Positions 13,401 through 24,144 of a stretch of 47,446 nt of DNA are shown in pieces; the first letter of the stretch is position 1, and every line of letters begins with the position of its first letter. The notes beneath the pieces are model-generated. The model saw only the letters and a program-made list of their open reading frames with translations, ran no database searches and had not been told where the DNA came from. The translations under genes and the position numbers were made by a program. Source of the stretch: Conidiobolus incongruus B7586 (Eukaryota > Entomophthoromycota > Entomophthoromycetes > Entomophthorales > Conidiobolaceae); NCBI GenBank assembly GCA_000697335.1, contig JNEM01014484.1:1-47446 (forward strand). The letters run 5' to 3'.

Positions 13401-14384
13401 TCAAATTTAAAGTTTGTATTATAAAAATTGACTTATAACGTTTATAAATAATTATATCTAATATTATTTCAAACCTTTGTAACATGATTGTTTTCTAATT
13501 TTTTCAAATTTAAATAAAATGTCCTTGAAATTGTTCAAGAATCTTATATCGATTTTTACTATTAAATATATATATTCAAAAAGGGGATAATATTGAATAA
13601 ATAAATAAAATTCACATTTTTGAATCATTTTAATATATATCCACAAAATCTTCACAAATAAATTAAATTGATAATACTTTTGCAATTTATAGTTTTTATC
13701 ATGATATTATCAAAGTATTGAAGGTATTATATCTATATATTTATTCAATATTTTTTATTCATTCATTACACAACAAATTAATCTAATTTACAATCTTTTT
13801 AAAACATTTCAAATATTGATATAGAGACTTATAGTTGAAATTAATAGTAATTAAGAAATTAATATTCATTGGAATTATTCAAAATTATTGTGCTTATTGA
13901 TTAACTTTATAAAGATTCAAAAATTTATGATGTAATTTGAATAGAAATTTCAACCGATTGGGTCAAGGTGTTTTTATATAGAGTTTGATCTAGTTTGGTC
14001 ACAACTGTGTTGTAAAGCGAAAGCCCAAATTTGCTTAACTGTTTGAGTCATATCCTTATAATGAAATTCTATATTTTTAATTGCTATAATATGGTTTCAT
14101 TAAACACGATTCAAATTCTATATATATTTTTAAAATATTCTTAAAAATAAAGAATTAAATTAAAGATCTCAAGAATTGTATATTGCTTCAATTCGTCCAA
14201 GGTTCGGATCTCCCTCAGAAAAATGAATATTTAAATCAAAATTTTGCTTATCTTTTTCAAAATATTTATGATAATAATTATATACAATCAAATAGTCAAA
14301 TGTTTTTGTAAAAATAGAACATATTAATAATCGATCTAATTAGTAACAGATTTAAGCAGTACAATAAGTTGTAATACAATTCAA
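13401..14384. other. Convergent 3' intergenic region
   Basis: Lies between the ends of LYS2 and the RING E3 gene. No gene is seen. Two patches (about 13950-14060 and 14165-14222) are GC-richer than the rest. The second contains GGTTCGGATCTCC, loosely like a tRNA B box, but no tRNA fold forms around it. Confidence 0.5.
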
Positions 14385-16102
14385 TTATTTGCATACTTGA
14401 GCTTGAACATTACTAAAAGCTCCAATTCCAGTCGCTTCATGAATATCGATATGTAATAAAGCGTCAACATCTAGAAAATACCATTAGTCTTAACAATGGC
14501 TAATATCTTTTTTAAATTACCTTGTCTACAAATTGGACATCTCCTAGTCTGAGTATTCAACTCTATGGAGCAATCGTAACAGAGACACAGATGCCTACAT
14601 GGTAAAATTGCTGTATTACATTTGGCTTCTAAGCATATTACACATTCTGTTAATCCTTTGTTGGTACTATCCTTTTTTATTGGTATGAAGTTAGGGTTTT
14701 CAGGTGGTACACTCGACTCCAGCGTCTTTTCGACTAGTGTATCGTATCCGAATATGGGGTTAACTATAAAATTTTTACCATTGATCTAGTAAGTAGAAAA
14801 CGATTAGTATACTGAATGGAATAGGATATAGTAATGTATATATTACTGTAACTCTAGTCTTAATATGTTGGACTTCAAAGTTCAGGTTTTTAACAGGAAT
14901 AACTTCATTTGGGTCATATTCTTGATTTTCTTTGCCAGCTGGAGTATCGTCAATCTTTTTGCTCTCCTCGGTCATGATATCCATATATGCAGTGAGTGAA
15001 TGATTAGCTAAATATTAATGAGGCTATAATTCAGTATTACATCAAGCTTTTAAATTTACCTTTATTTAAACTTCCCAATTCCCCATCACAAATATTATTA
15101 GAGGTAAGATGTAAAATCAATGGGAACCAAACCCTAGGAGGGGGAGGAGCTCGATCAGATTTAGGAATAGCAACTGTCAATCTCAGGTTATTCCTTCTCC
15201 TAGGATTGCTGTTATCACCATTGGTACGTGTCCAAGTCTCCACCAACTTCCTCTCAAACGAAGATCTCAACCCGTCAGCAACAGGTTCTGGAGGTCTTAT
15301 TAAAAATCCACCATCCTTCCTAAACAGCCCTTCAAGATATTGTTCTATATCATCAATAACTAACTCTTGATTAATGCCTACATTTCCTGGAATTTTCAAA
15401 TAATTCCTCTGAACGTGGCCCATCTCACGCACTTCCAACTTATTGTTCTGAATCGGATATATAGTTTGACGGAATTCATCTTCAGTAAAAGCCCAAAACA
15501 ATTTCCAAGTACATGGAATCAACGAATTATACCTCAAACTAAGTTTAATATATTTGAAGGGGTTCGTCTCGTCAAATTCTCGGGTTCTTTTAATAGTGAT
15601 GGATTCGATATTTATATAGAACTGGCTATCCATTATCGATACTGTGCTCTCTTCGTTTTTGGGTAGGGGTATGCCAGCTTCCTGAATATTGGAATTAAAT
15701 TATGAATTTAAATGGAAATTTTAATATACTTACATATTGATCTAATGCCTCAATTTAATAAATGATATAAAAGACAAATATAGAATACATTTACCTTTCT
15801 CCTCCTGGGTTCTCTCTGGTGCTTGAATAATTTTAGGACCAAAGTACAAATTTGAAGTATTAGTAAGCGGGAAACAAGGTTCCAACTTGGGACTGATATT
15901 AATTCTGGTATCTTCCTGAAGCTTATCTGACGGATTACCTCCCATTTCAGTTAATACTGCTTTCTCATCTTTGTGGGATGCTATTTCCATATTGTTCATA
16001 GCATCTAATTGTATTGTGAATAGTCGAATAAATTACATAGATTTAAGCATTACCTTCAATATGAGCCAAATCAGCTTTTTTAGGACTTAAATTAGTTGCC
16101 AT
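14385..16102 (-). CDS. MGRN1/RNF157-like RING E3 ubiquitin ligase
   Basis: Seven exons are modelled: 16102-16054, 16004-15795, 15741-15734, 15681-15060, 15007-14847, 14785-14521 and 14470-14385, giving 466 residues. The C-terminal C3HC4 RING (ECVICLEAKCNTAILPCRHL, then CLCYDC and RRCPICR) and the following segment match the Mahogunin type, where CPICRxPFxALL is usual and here reads CPICRQDVDALL. The domain before it (YIKLSLRYNSLIPCTWKLFWAF; later VTINGKNFIVNPIFGYD) resembles the conserved MGRN1 region ahead of the RING. By family it would transfer ubiquitin from an E2 to unknown substrates. Introns are 49-61 nt; intron 5 has a TACTAAT branch site. Exon 3 is only 8 nt and is required to keep the frame. 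The divergent N-terminal 85 residues are low-complexity and polar. Confidence 0.85.
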
Positions 16103-17280
16103 TTTTTATCAATTATTTTTATTAACACCTATAAGCTATATATTATTGTTTCAAATATACTAATAATAATGATAATTTAATAATAATAATTTTGAAAAAA
16201 GGGTAAAACTAGTATTTACTTTTGAATCCTTTAAATATCAATTACTTGAATATCTGAATTTTTTTTTGGAATAAACGATTTTAATTTCAAATTAACACTT
16301 CGATCTCTCTTAAATTAATTTTTTCTAAATTTGGAAAGTATTGGAATTTTGAACTCTGTCAATTTTAAAATATATAATATGGTTTAAATAATTCTGAGAC
16401 AGTGGTCAAAAATAAAAGAACTTATTAATATAATATTATATTAAATTGTTACTATTGACTCATATATTTTATCATTTTGATTAATTGATAAAAACACTCA
16501 ATAAATGATAAATCTAATAAATGAATAGTGGTACTTTTAGCTTGAGTTAATAACTCAATTTTAATTGTAATTCAATAAGTATTGGAATAAAACTTGTATT
16601 CAGTTGATATTCAAAGAATTATATTACTTATAAAGATTAAATATTAATATTAATTTATTATCTATTTTTTAATTGTTCTTAAATAATATATTCTATTTTA
16701 TTCGAATAACTATCGAATATGCATTTTCTATATGTTTATTATAGGTTTCATTATCAAAATTAACGAGTTGAACTAGATTATTAGAGCCAATTTAATTGAA
16801 TAATAATTAAACAATAGAAATCAAAGTATTTTGATATTTTACACTTAGTGGATAATATTTCAAAATATATGAGTTAAAATTTGCAGCATTCTAAAGTCAA
16901 CCATTCTAATAGTATTTTCATTCTCATTCATATATTTTAATTAATTTCCAATGATTAAATCAGTATTTGAGATAATAGATATCAAATAAATAAAAGATTA
17001 AATTCATATTATAAATATATTTCTTAAATTGGGAAGTATTTGGTAATTTGATCAATGATAATAAAAATAACATTTTTTGATTGATTCTAAGGTTAAAATA
17101 TAGTTAAATACCTAGTGTTCATATTAATAAATACATTAAATTTTTAAATATTCTAATTTTTAATATTACTATAGAATTGAAGAAATGAGAAATTTTTTAA
17201 TATTTGATTTTTCAAATATATTATTAATTTTAAATAAATAGATATATACAAAATAAATAAGAAATTATAGAATTTTAAAT
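16103..17280. other. AT-rich intergenic region
   Basis: Upstream of the RING E3 gene. No gene, tRNA or clear repeat is visible; composition is A/T-dominated with scattered short GC. Confidence 0.6.
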
Positions 17281-18240
17281 AATATATATATATATATAAT
17301 AATTTTTTGATTAAAAAATTAATTTTTTAAAATTAATTGTTTAATTTAATTATATTTAAATTAAATAATAACCATCAAAAGTTTTTTATTTTAGTATTAA
17401 TAAAACTTAACTACAAACCCTTTAAAATCATTTAAAATTTATAAGTAACTTTTAATAATAAAGTATTATTTAAATTAATAATTTATTATTAAGTAAATTA
17501 CTTTAAAGTTAAAAGAAAAACTATTTAAAACTTATTAAAATTTAAAAGATTAATTTTAATTATTATTTTTTTTAATTATTAATAAAGTAAAAAATTATAT
17601 TAAAAAACACTTTTTTATTTTAGTTAAAGAATTATTTAAGTATTTTAATATTAGTTTTATATGTATTTTATATATATTAAAGTTTAAATTAAAATTAATT
17701 AATAAAAATATAAAATAAATACCTTATAATTTAATTAAAGCTTAAAAAAAATTAAAGTAGTTATTATTAAATAAAACTTATTAAAGTATAGTTAGAAACT
17801 AAAACTTTTATAATAAATTATTATAATTAATAAATCTTAAATTTTTTTATATAATTTTTTATTAAAATATAAATCAAAGTGTTAAATTAAGTTAAATTAA
17901 CCCTCTTTATAAATTCTTTTAAATAAACACTTTATTAATAAATAAATATTAATTATTATAATAAATTATAATAACATATATTATTCTTATTTAATTTTTA
18001 AAAGAAAATTAATTAATAATAAACTATTTTTTTTTAATTAATGTTTTTAATATAATTTAAAAAACCTATTATTTTACATAATAATTGTAAAATACATAAA
18101 TTTAAAGTTGTAAAAAACTTTCTAATTAAAAATACCTAGAAAAAACTACTATATTTAATATATTCTTTAAATTATAACTTATGTGATTATAATTATTTTA
18201 AGCAATTAAAAAATAACTTATAAGAAAGAAAATTTCTACA
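17281..18240. repeat. Near GC-free block, includes decayed repeat copy B
   Basis: About 1 kb consists almost only of A and T, dominated by TTAA, AATT and TTTAAA words, with isolated C or G and no CpG that I see. Its first 190 nt match, in order, the minus strand of the stretch at 560-760. The composition is far below that of neighbouring intergenic DNA, as expected of a repeat driven to A/T by repeat-induced mutation or long decay. No protein trace survives, so the element type cannot be named. Confidence 0.4.
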
Positions 18241-18622
18241 GGAAAATTTAATTGGTTTGTGAAATATTAAATTTCAATCTTTAATAAAAAGAATTATTTT
18301 TTAAGTGTTAGATTTTTGTTAAAAGTATAGCAAAAAGTTATTAGAAATAAAAGAAATTAATAATTTTATAATATATATTTATTTTTACTTTTTATATATT
18401 AAAATGTTTATTTTTTTCAATCACAAAAAATTCCCATTATTTAAATTACAAAGTAATACTAGTTTTAACAATAATCAATATGAATTAATAATTTATTAAA
18501 TACAATAAATATTAAAATCATTATGTGATTGTAAATAATTTGATTAAAATATATTAATATTATAAACACAAAAATTTATGATGGATCATTGTGAATTGGT
18601 ATCATCATCTCTGCAGTTCAGT
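18241..18622. other. AT-rich 3' flank of the PRXL2-like gene
   Basis: No gene or structured RNA is seen between the GC-free block and the end of the minus-strand gene. Confidence 0.5.
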
Positions 18623-19651
18623 TTAAGAGTAAACTGAAATATCATCTAGTGCATCGGTGAAATTGTCTCCATCGTCGGATTCGGAATCCGAATTGGTATA
18701 GTATTTGGATGATGTAATTGATGTTGCCTTGGATGTGGCGAGCGAAGGATCAGTTGATGTTGAGTACATGCTCTCTTGGTAGAAGATACATTCTTCAGGT
18801 GCCATCTATACATTAAAATATATTAGTTATCATAATAAATAAAACGTATTTATCATTACATCTTGCACTAGATCTGGATTACCACCTGCTGCCGCAAATA
18901 AGTCTTTGATAGATGGATATATAGCTGCAGCCTAAAAAATCATTAGTCGAGTGATATTATTTGATAAAGATGTAATTATTACCGTTTGGCGATATTCATA
19001 AAGTAAACCAGTATTACCAGGGCCCACCACAAATGTACCTCCCAATTGGAAGCCATCACCGTCAAAATTACCCTTGATACCTAGCTTTAGCGCTGCTGAG
19101 ACTGCTTTTCTACTAGCTGCAGACATCAGATCGGCCAATCCTGCAACGATACCATATTTAACCAATCCCAGTGCTTTGTGTACGGTACGATCGGTATCGA
19201 GGAAGAGTTCCCATTCCCAGTACTTTCCGTCTAAGAATTCCTGTAATCCTACTTCTTCGAAACCGATACCGATTAAACGTACGTTGAGTTCATCTATATG
19301 GATGAATATTGATGATTTGATACTAAATATATAATGACAAATTAAATTACCGAAATAAGGCTTCAAATTTGACAAAAGGCGAGATTCATAACTAAATAAC
19401 AGGATCAGTTTTGCTCGATACTATGATATATATATATATATATATATAATAAAATATTACCGACAGAGAGGACAGCCGAAACGTCTTAAAACCTTTAAAA
19501 TAACGGTATTATTGGCCCAAAGATCGGTAATCAGTACTGCATCCCCTGTCAAACTCTGAATCATAATGCCCTCCAAAAACTGGGGCTTCTTCTTTTTAAA
19601 ACCCTTGATGTTTTTCATACTTTTCATACTCTTTAAAATTGAGGGTGCCAT
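18623..19651 (-). CDS. PRXL2-family (AhpC/TSA-like) thioredoxin-fold protein
   Basis: Five exons are modelled: 19651-19461, 19391-19351, 19293-18983, 18931-18860 and 18805-18623, giving 265 residues. The protein matches the peroxiredoxin-like 2 family (PRXL2A/B, formerly FAM213; PRXL2B is known as a prostamide/prostaglandin F synthase). Signs are LRRFGCPLCRYES with Cys60-x2-Cys63 at the redox site, RLIGIGFEEVGLQEFLDG, and GIKGNFDGDGFQLGGTFVVG. A thiol-redox role in the cytosol is inferred from family; the substrate is unknown. The N terminus is very basic (KSMKSMKNIKGFKKKK). The last exon adds a 60-residue Ser/Thr/Asp-rich tail (NSDSESDDGDNFTDALDD) not typical of the family. Intron 1 carries a TA tract. 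Splice sites were chosen to keep the family frame. Confidence 0.85.
19426..19448. repeat. TA dinucleotide tract in an intron
   Basis: Alternating TA run of about 23 nt inside intron 1 of the PRXL2-like gene, which at 69 nt is the longest ordinary intron in the window. Confidence 0.8.
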
Positions 19652-20626
19652 TTTTATAACTTTTGAATTAAATGATTGTTTTTTTCAAAGATAATGGATC
19701 GATCTTATTTTTATATTAGACCATTGAAGATACTTCTATCAAACTCAGGGGAAATTATTCACCAATAAAATGACCCTGAATTGATCTAATTGACAAATAA
19801 GTAAAAGTTTTCAAGTCAAAGGAAATTTATTGCGTGCAATTGTTGATGGAGATCAGAATCGTATTAGTGAAAGTGTGATCATTTTGAATAGCATATCTAC
19901 TTAAATGGTATTATTAAATGTACCTTAAATTTATAATAAAATTGGTTGATAAATTTAGTGTTAAATATTACCAGTAAATTTTTTAAGCAAAATTTATATA
20001 TAATAGCATTTTTGTAATAGAAAATTAAAAAGACTATGTCAATTTAATAATTATCAAAGAAATTAAAATCTCAAAGGTAATAAAATAATATTAGTAGCTA
20101 TCAAAATTTTCAATTTTTACTATGAGATTTTATTAACCCATTTTAACATAGATAATGCTCTAATATCAAGAGTTTTAATAAACTCTAATAAGAGTTAAGA
20201 TTAATATTTACAGTTATCTAAGTATCGTGACTTGGTATTAAAAGTTTAAACTTTTTTATAATATGCTTGTTGTTGGTATGGATATTTAAGTTTAGCAGAA
20301 TTTTATTATGAATCAATCTTTATGCTGAAAATGACTGTTATTTAAATCACGGTATTATCAAATTATTTAATCAACTGGGAGAACTAATCTTATTATGAAA
20401 TGCTTTAATATTATTAAACAAATTGATTACATTTTTGTTAATATATTATATTTTATTAATCTTACAAGATTACTGAATAACATAAAACTCCTAATTTGAA
20501 AATATTATGATAAATTTCAAATTTTTATAAATTACAAAAAATAATTTAAGAATAAATGGGAATATAAGATATTCAATTTTGTGAAAATCAATTGCAGTTG
20601 TATAACTAATATCAAATTTCTAACTT
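19652..20626. other. Intergenic region upstream of the PRXL2-like gene
   Basis: Presumed promoter of the minus-strand gene at its left end; 19.70-19.88 kb is GC-richer than the rest. No gene or further RNA is recognised. Confidence 0.5.
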
Positions 20627-20632
20627 AAAAAA
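20627..20632 (-). terminator. Pol III terminator of tRNA-Gly
   Basis: A run of six T on the minus strand begins 22 nt beyond the 3' end of the tRNA, the usual RNA polymerase III stop signal. Confidence 0.6.
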
Positions 20633-20654
20633 CAGAGGTATTATCTACTAATTG

Positions 20655-20726
20655 TGCGCCAGCTGGGAATCGAACCCAGACCACTTGCTTGGAAGGCGAG
20701 TATTCTAACCATTATACTACTGGCGC
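20655..20726 (-). tRNA. tRNA-Gly (anticodon UCC)
   Basis: A 72-nt intron-less tRNA. The acceptor stem pairs perfectly (GCGCCAG with CTGGCGC, discriminator A). The T arm is CTGGG-TTCGATT-CCCAG, and the D loop carries GG. The anticodon loop CTTCCAA gives UCC, reading GGA/GGG. The anticodon stem CTCGC/GCAAG has one C.A mismatch at its middle pair. Internal A- and B-box positions are intact. Confidence 0.95.
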
Positions 20727-21949
20727 TCAACTTGAAAGATTTAAATAAATTTATATATCTTATGTGTTTAATGTTTTGAAATTAAAATCTTGTTCAATAA
20801 CTTTCATATTCCCGTATCAAACCCCTGATCTTAACTAGTATATTAAAAGTAAATTTCTCAATTTAATTCTATCAACAAATCATGATATTACTATATTAGC
20901 TTAATTTCAGAATTTCATTCAGATTATCATTTTGGATCAAATAACCAGCGCCATGTAAAATTTAACCCATATTAACAACACTTACAATAGGTTAAGTAAT
21001 ATTTGTTTTTTGGATATTATTTGAATAGAGTGAATATCATAACTTTTATTATGGTTGTTAATGATTCATTTTATTTGTTTTACTCCCAATTATGAAGAAA
21101 TTTTACAGATTTATTTCTAAAGTAACGATTAAGGAAGTTAGATATAAACAATAGTGGTAAAAATTTATTTAATTTTGATATTAAAAATATTGACAATTGA
21201 AATACTTAAATATAAATGTTTTTAATCTCATTTATCAATTATATATATATTGATATTTAAATAAACCTAACAAAAATATAGAGCTAATAATCTTTAATAT
21301 TTAAATACCTTTAATTTCTATTTTTTATATTATTAAAATAATTAATAATAAAGTCTAATAAATCCCCTAATTATATAGAGCAAAAATAATACCAATCTAT
21401 TGTCAAAATATATCCTTATTATAGTATACTATTTTTAGGTTAAATGATTTAGAATATGTTGAAAAATAAATATTTTTTAAAGATGTATATATAGATCATA
21501 TCATTATAAGTATATGGTATCAACAAACGGTTAAGTGCCAACTTAATTTTATTCATTCGTTATTAATAGATATACAATAATGAATTGATGTTAAAATTTT
21601 TCATTTGAAAAGGATATATTAACGGATACAATATAAGTACATTTTTATTTTTAAACTAGAGATAGTATTATATCTGAATAATTAATCAAATAATTCAATT
21701 ATATTTCAATATGAATTAAAACTTATGTCCTCAAAATCCCACAATTTCTCTAATCTCCAACCTATTATAATACAAAAATTCCAAATTCTATACAATAAAT
21801 ATTAAAATTGATTAATTTGAATATTTTTAAAGTCAATTTTTATTAATTATTAATCAATAGAAATATACATATAATCTAAAAAAAAATAAAAAATACACAT
21901 TTAAATTGAAATATTGATAGATTGATAATTTTAATTTGATACAAATATC
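20727..21949. other. AT-rich intergenic region
   Basis: Between tRNA-Gly and the bL21m gene. No gene or clear repeat is visible. Confidence 0.6.
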
Positions 21950-22604
21950 ATGAACTCTCTTAACTTGTTTTCTCGCTCTTTGAGAGCTTTACCAAAGATC
22001 AATTGGGGTAAATTAATTTAATTATTTATATTATTTCGATTTATTAATTTATTTATTTTTAGTTCAAAAGCCCGCTACTCAAACTTTCTGTGCTTCTTTT
22101 AACCGTCTTCTTCATAATAACGTTTCTAGTAATACTTTTTAATACTAAAATCGATTTAGAAAATATATTAATTTTAGCTATTATATAGTTTTAGCCAATA
22201 CTACTACCGAATCCTCCACCTCTTTTTCACCTCAAACCAAACAATTAGTCAAGCAACTTAGAGACCAAACCAAATACTACGCTGTTGTAGAGATTAAAGG
22301 ACGCAAATATACAATTACCGAATTTGACAACATTGTATTGAATAGAAATGCCGAATTACAGATCGGGGATAAAATTCGTTTGAACCAAGTATTAGAATTG
22401 GGTTCCAAAGATTTTTCTATCGTCGGAGAACCTTTAATCAGTCCAGAATATTTCAATATCGAAGCTACCGTTATGGAACACTGTCGAGGTCCCGAAATTA
22501 ATATTGTTAAACATCGTCCCAGAAAGGGTTATAGACGCCAATATGTATACCGTAATTATTATACTATACTTAAAATTTCTAAATTGGAAGTAAACAAATT
22601 ATAA
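21950..22604 (+). CDS. MRPL21: Mitochondrial large-subunit ribosomal protein bL21m
   Basis: Three exons (21950-22007, 22063-22128, 22189-22604; introns 55 and 60 nt) give 179 residues. The C-terminal hundred residues are a bL21 fold: YYAVVEIKGRKYTITEFDNI, then LQIGDKIRLNQVLELGS, then the basic rRNA-contacting HRPRKGYRRQYVYRNYYTIL. The first 19 residues (MNSLNLFSRSLRALPKINW) look like an amphipathic, Arg-rich mitochondrial presequence. It is a component of the mitoribosome, so the organism keeps mitochondrial translation. The start is the first ATG and gives the presequence. An alternative acceptor upstream in intron 2 would introduce a stop, so the later TAG was chosen. Confidence 0.92.
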
Positions 22605-22901
22605 TCTTAAAAATATTAAAGTCCCCCTCATATATAAAACATATATATATAACTATTTAATCTATTCAGCATTTTCTTATCCTTTTTTGTTTAAATAAAT
22701 TTGATTTAAAATCATAAAATATATCTATATTATATATCCAGTTCTTTAATATTTTTTATGATATCTACTGTTGATTTGGTTGAATCAATTCGAAATCACA
22801 ATCCCACAATAATTAATGTTGATCATATATTATCTTAATTAGTGTTTAGCAAGTATCAATAACTAAGCAACCAGCCAAAATTAAATACCAACATATAAAA
22901 C

Positions 22902-23974
22902 ATGACAGTACGCGTTTGGTCCATTCATTACAATCAAGACGACACCCCATTCTATTATAATATAATAACAAATCAATCTCAATGGGAAAAACCTAAAGAT
23001 TATGATGTTGAATTGGATAACCAAACTAAAATTCAAAATTATTCAGGTGATAAACCTATTAAAACGTAACTGATAATTTTATAAGTATTATTAAAAGATA
23101 CTGATATATAATCTATTTATAGTAAAAATATTGGAAACAGTGATTATATAATGGTTATAACGAGGCAAAATTTTCGATTTTATCATAATTTAAAAACTAA
23201 AGAGAGTACTTGGGAAGAACCTGAAGATTTAATTAGAGTTGAAGCACAAATTCAAACAGAAGATAACAATGCAAACGAAATTACAGAGTAAGATAGTTTA
23301 TCTAGATATTATGATTTTTATTAATAATTGGTATTTAGAATGAACGAGGATGATATTGAATACCAGTTGCAGGCAATGAATGAATTAATGGAAGGTTCTA
23401 ATGAAGATGCTATGGTTGAAGACATACCTGATGAAATTAAAATTTTGAACTTTCAAGTAATTCAACTCATTAACATTAGCATTTAAGCTCAAATTAAACT
23501 AACATTATCATAGAATTTATTGAACGAAATTAAAGTATCCCCAGTTGACTTATGGGAAGATGTATTACCCAAAATCCAATATGATCAAAGATACTTAGGT
23601 AATAAATGCCTATTTAAAACTAAATTCAGAATTATTAACAATATATTATTATAGCTATTAATAACCCCAAAGAATGCAAAAATATATTTACCAAGTATTG
23701 TAAAGAATTGAAATTTCAAACTAAGGATTTACCAACGAAACCCAATGTAATTAATCATATCACTAATATTACTATGAATTTGACTAACAATGACAATGGT
23801 TAGAATGATGAAGAATATTTTAAGAATTTATTGACAAAACACGTTAAAACCACAACTAGATGGGAAGATTTTAATAAGAAAATCAGTTTCAACCCTAAAG
23901 CAATTAAATTACCTTATAAACAACGTCAAAGATTGTTTAACGAATATCTAGAAGAATTAAAGAAATCTAAATAA
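22902..23974 (+). CDS. WW-WW-FF-FF protein (Prp40/Urn1/TCERG1-like)
   Basis: Six short exons (22902-23065, 23123-23287, 23339-23456, 23514-23598, 23655-23746, 23804-23974; introns 51-57 nt) give 264 residues. Two WW domains are visible: WSIHYNQDDTPFYYN with QWEKP near residues 6-31, and YIMVITRQNFRFYHN with STWEEP after it. Two FF domains follow (LLNEIKVSPVDLWEDVLPKI; EYFKNLLTKHVKTTTRWEDF with RLFNEYLEELKK). WW plus FF arrays bind proline-rich splicing factors and phosphorylated RNA polymerase II tails in Prp40, Urn1 and TCERG1. At 264 residues this is far shorter than Prp40 (about 580). An apparent TAG near 23801 lies within intron 5 (branch GACTAAC) and is not a break. Function in pre-mRNA splicing or transcription coupling is inferred. 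Confidence 0.82.
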
Positions 23975-24144
23975 ACAAATATTATTATTATTATTATTTG
24001 GTAATAATAAATAAGTTATTTTATAAAGAGGATTTCGATTAATAAAAATAAGTGGCAATTCCATCAATTAATTAGGAGAATTTCTTATGAATTAAATAAG
24101 TTGATTGATTTTATTGTTATTATTCGAGTAATTCAAACAATATT

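Noticed and set aside
23801-23803. In-frame TAG in the WW-FF gene, suggesting a pseudogene
   Set aside because: It is the acceptor of a 57-nt GTAATT..TAG intron with a GACTAAC branch site; splicing restores the FF domain.
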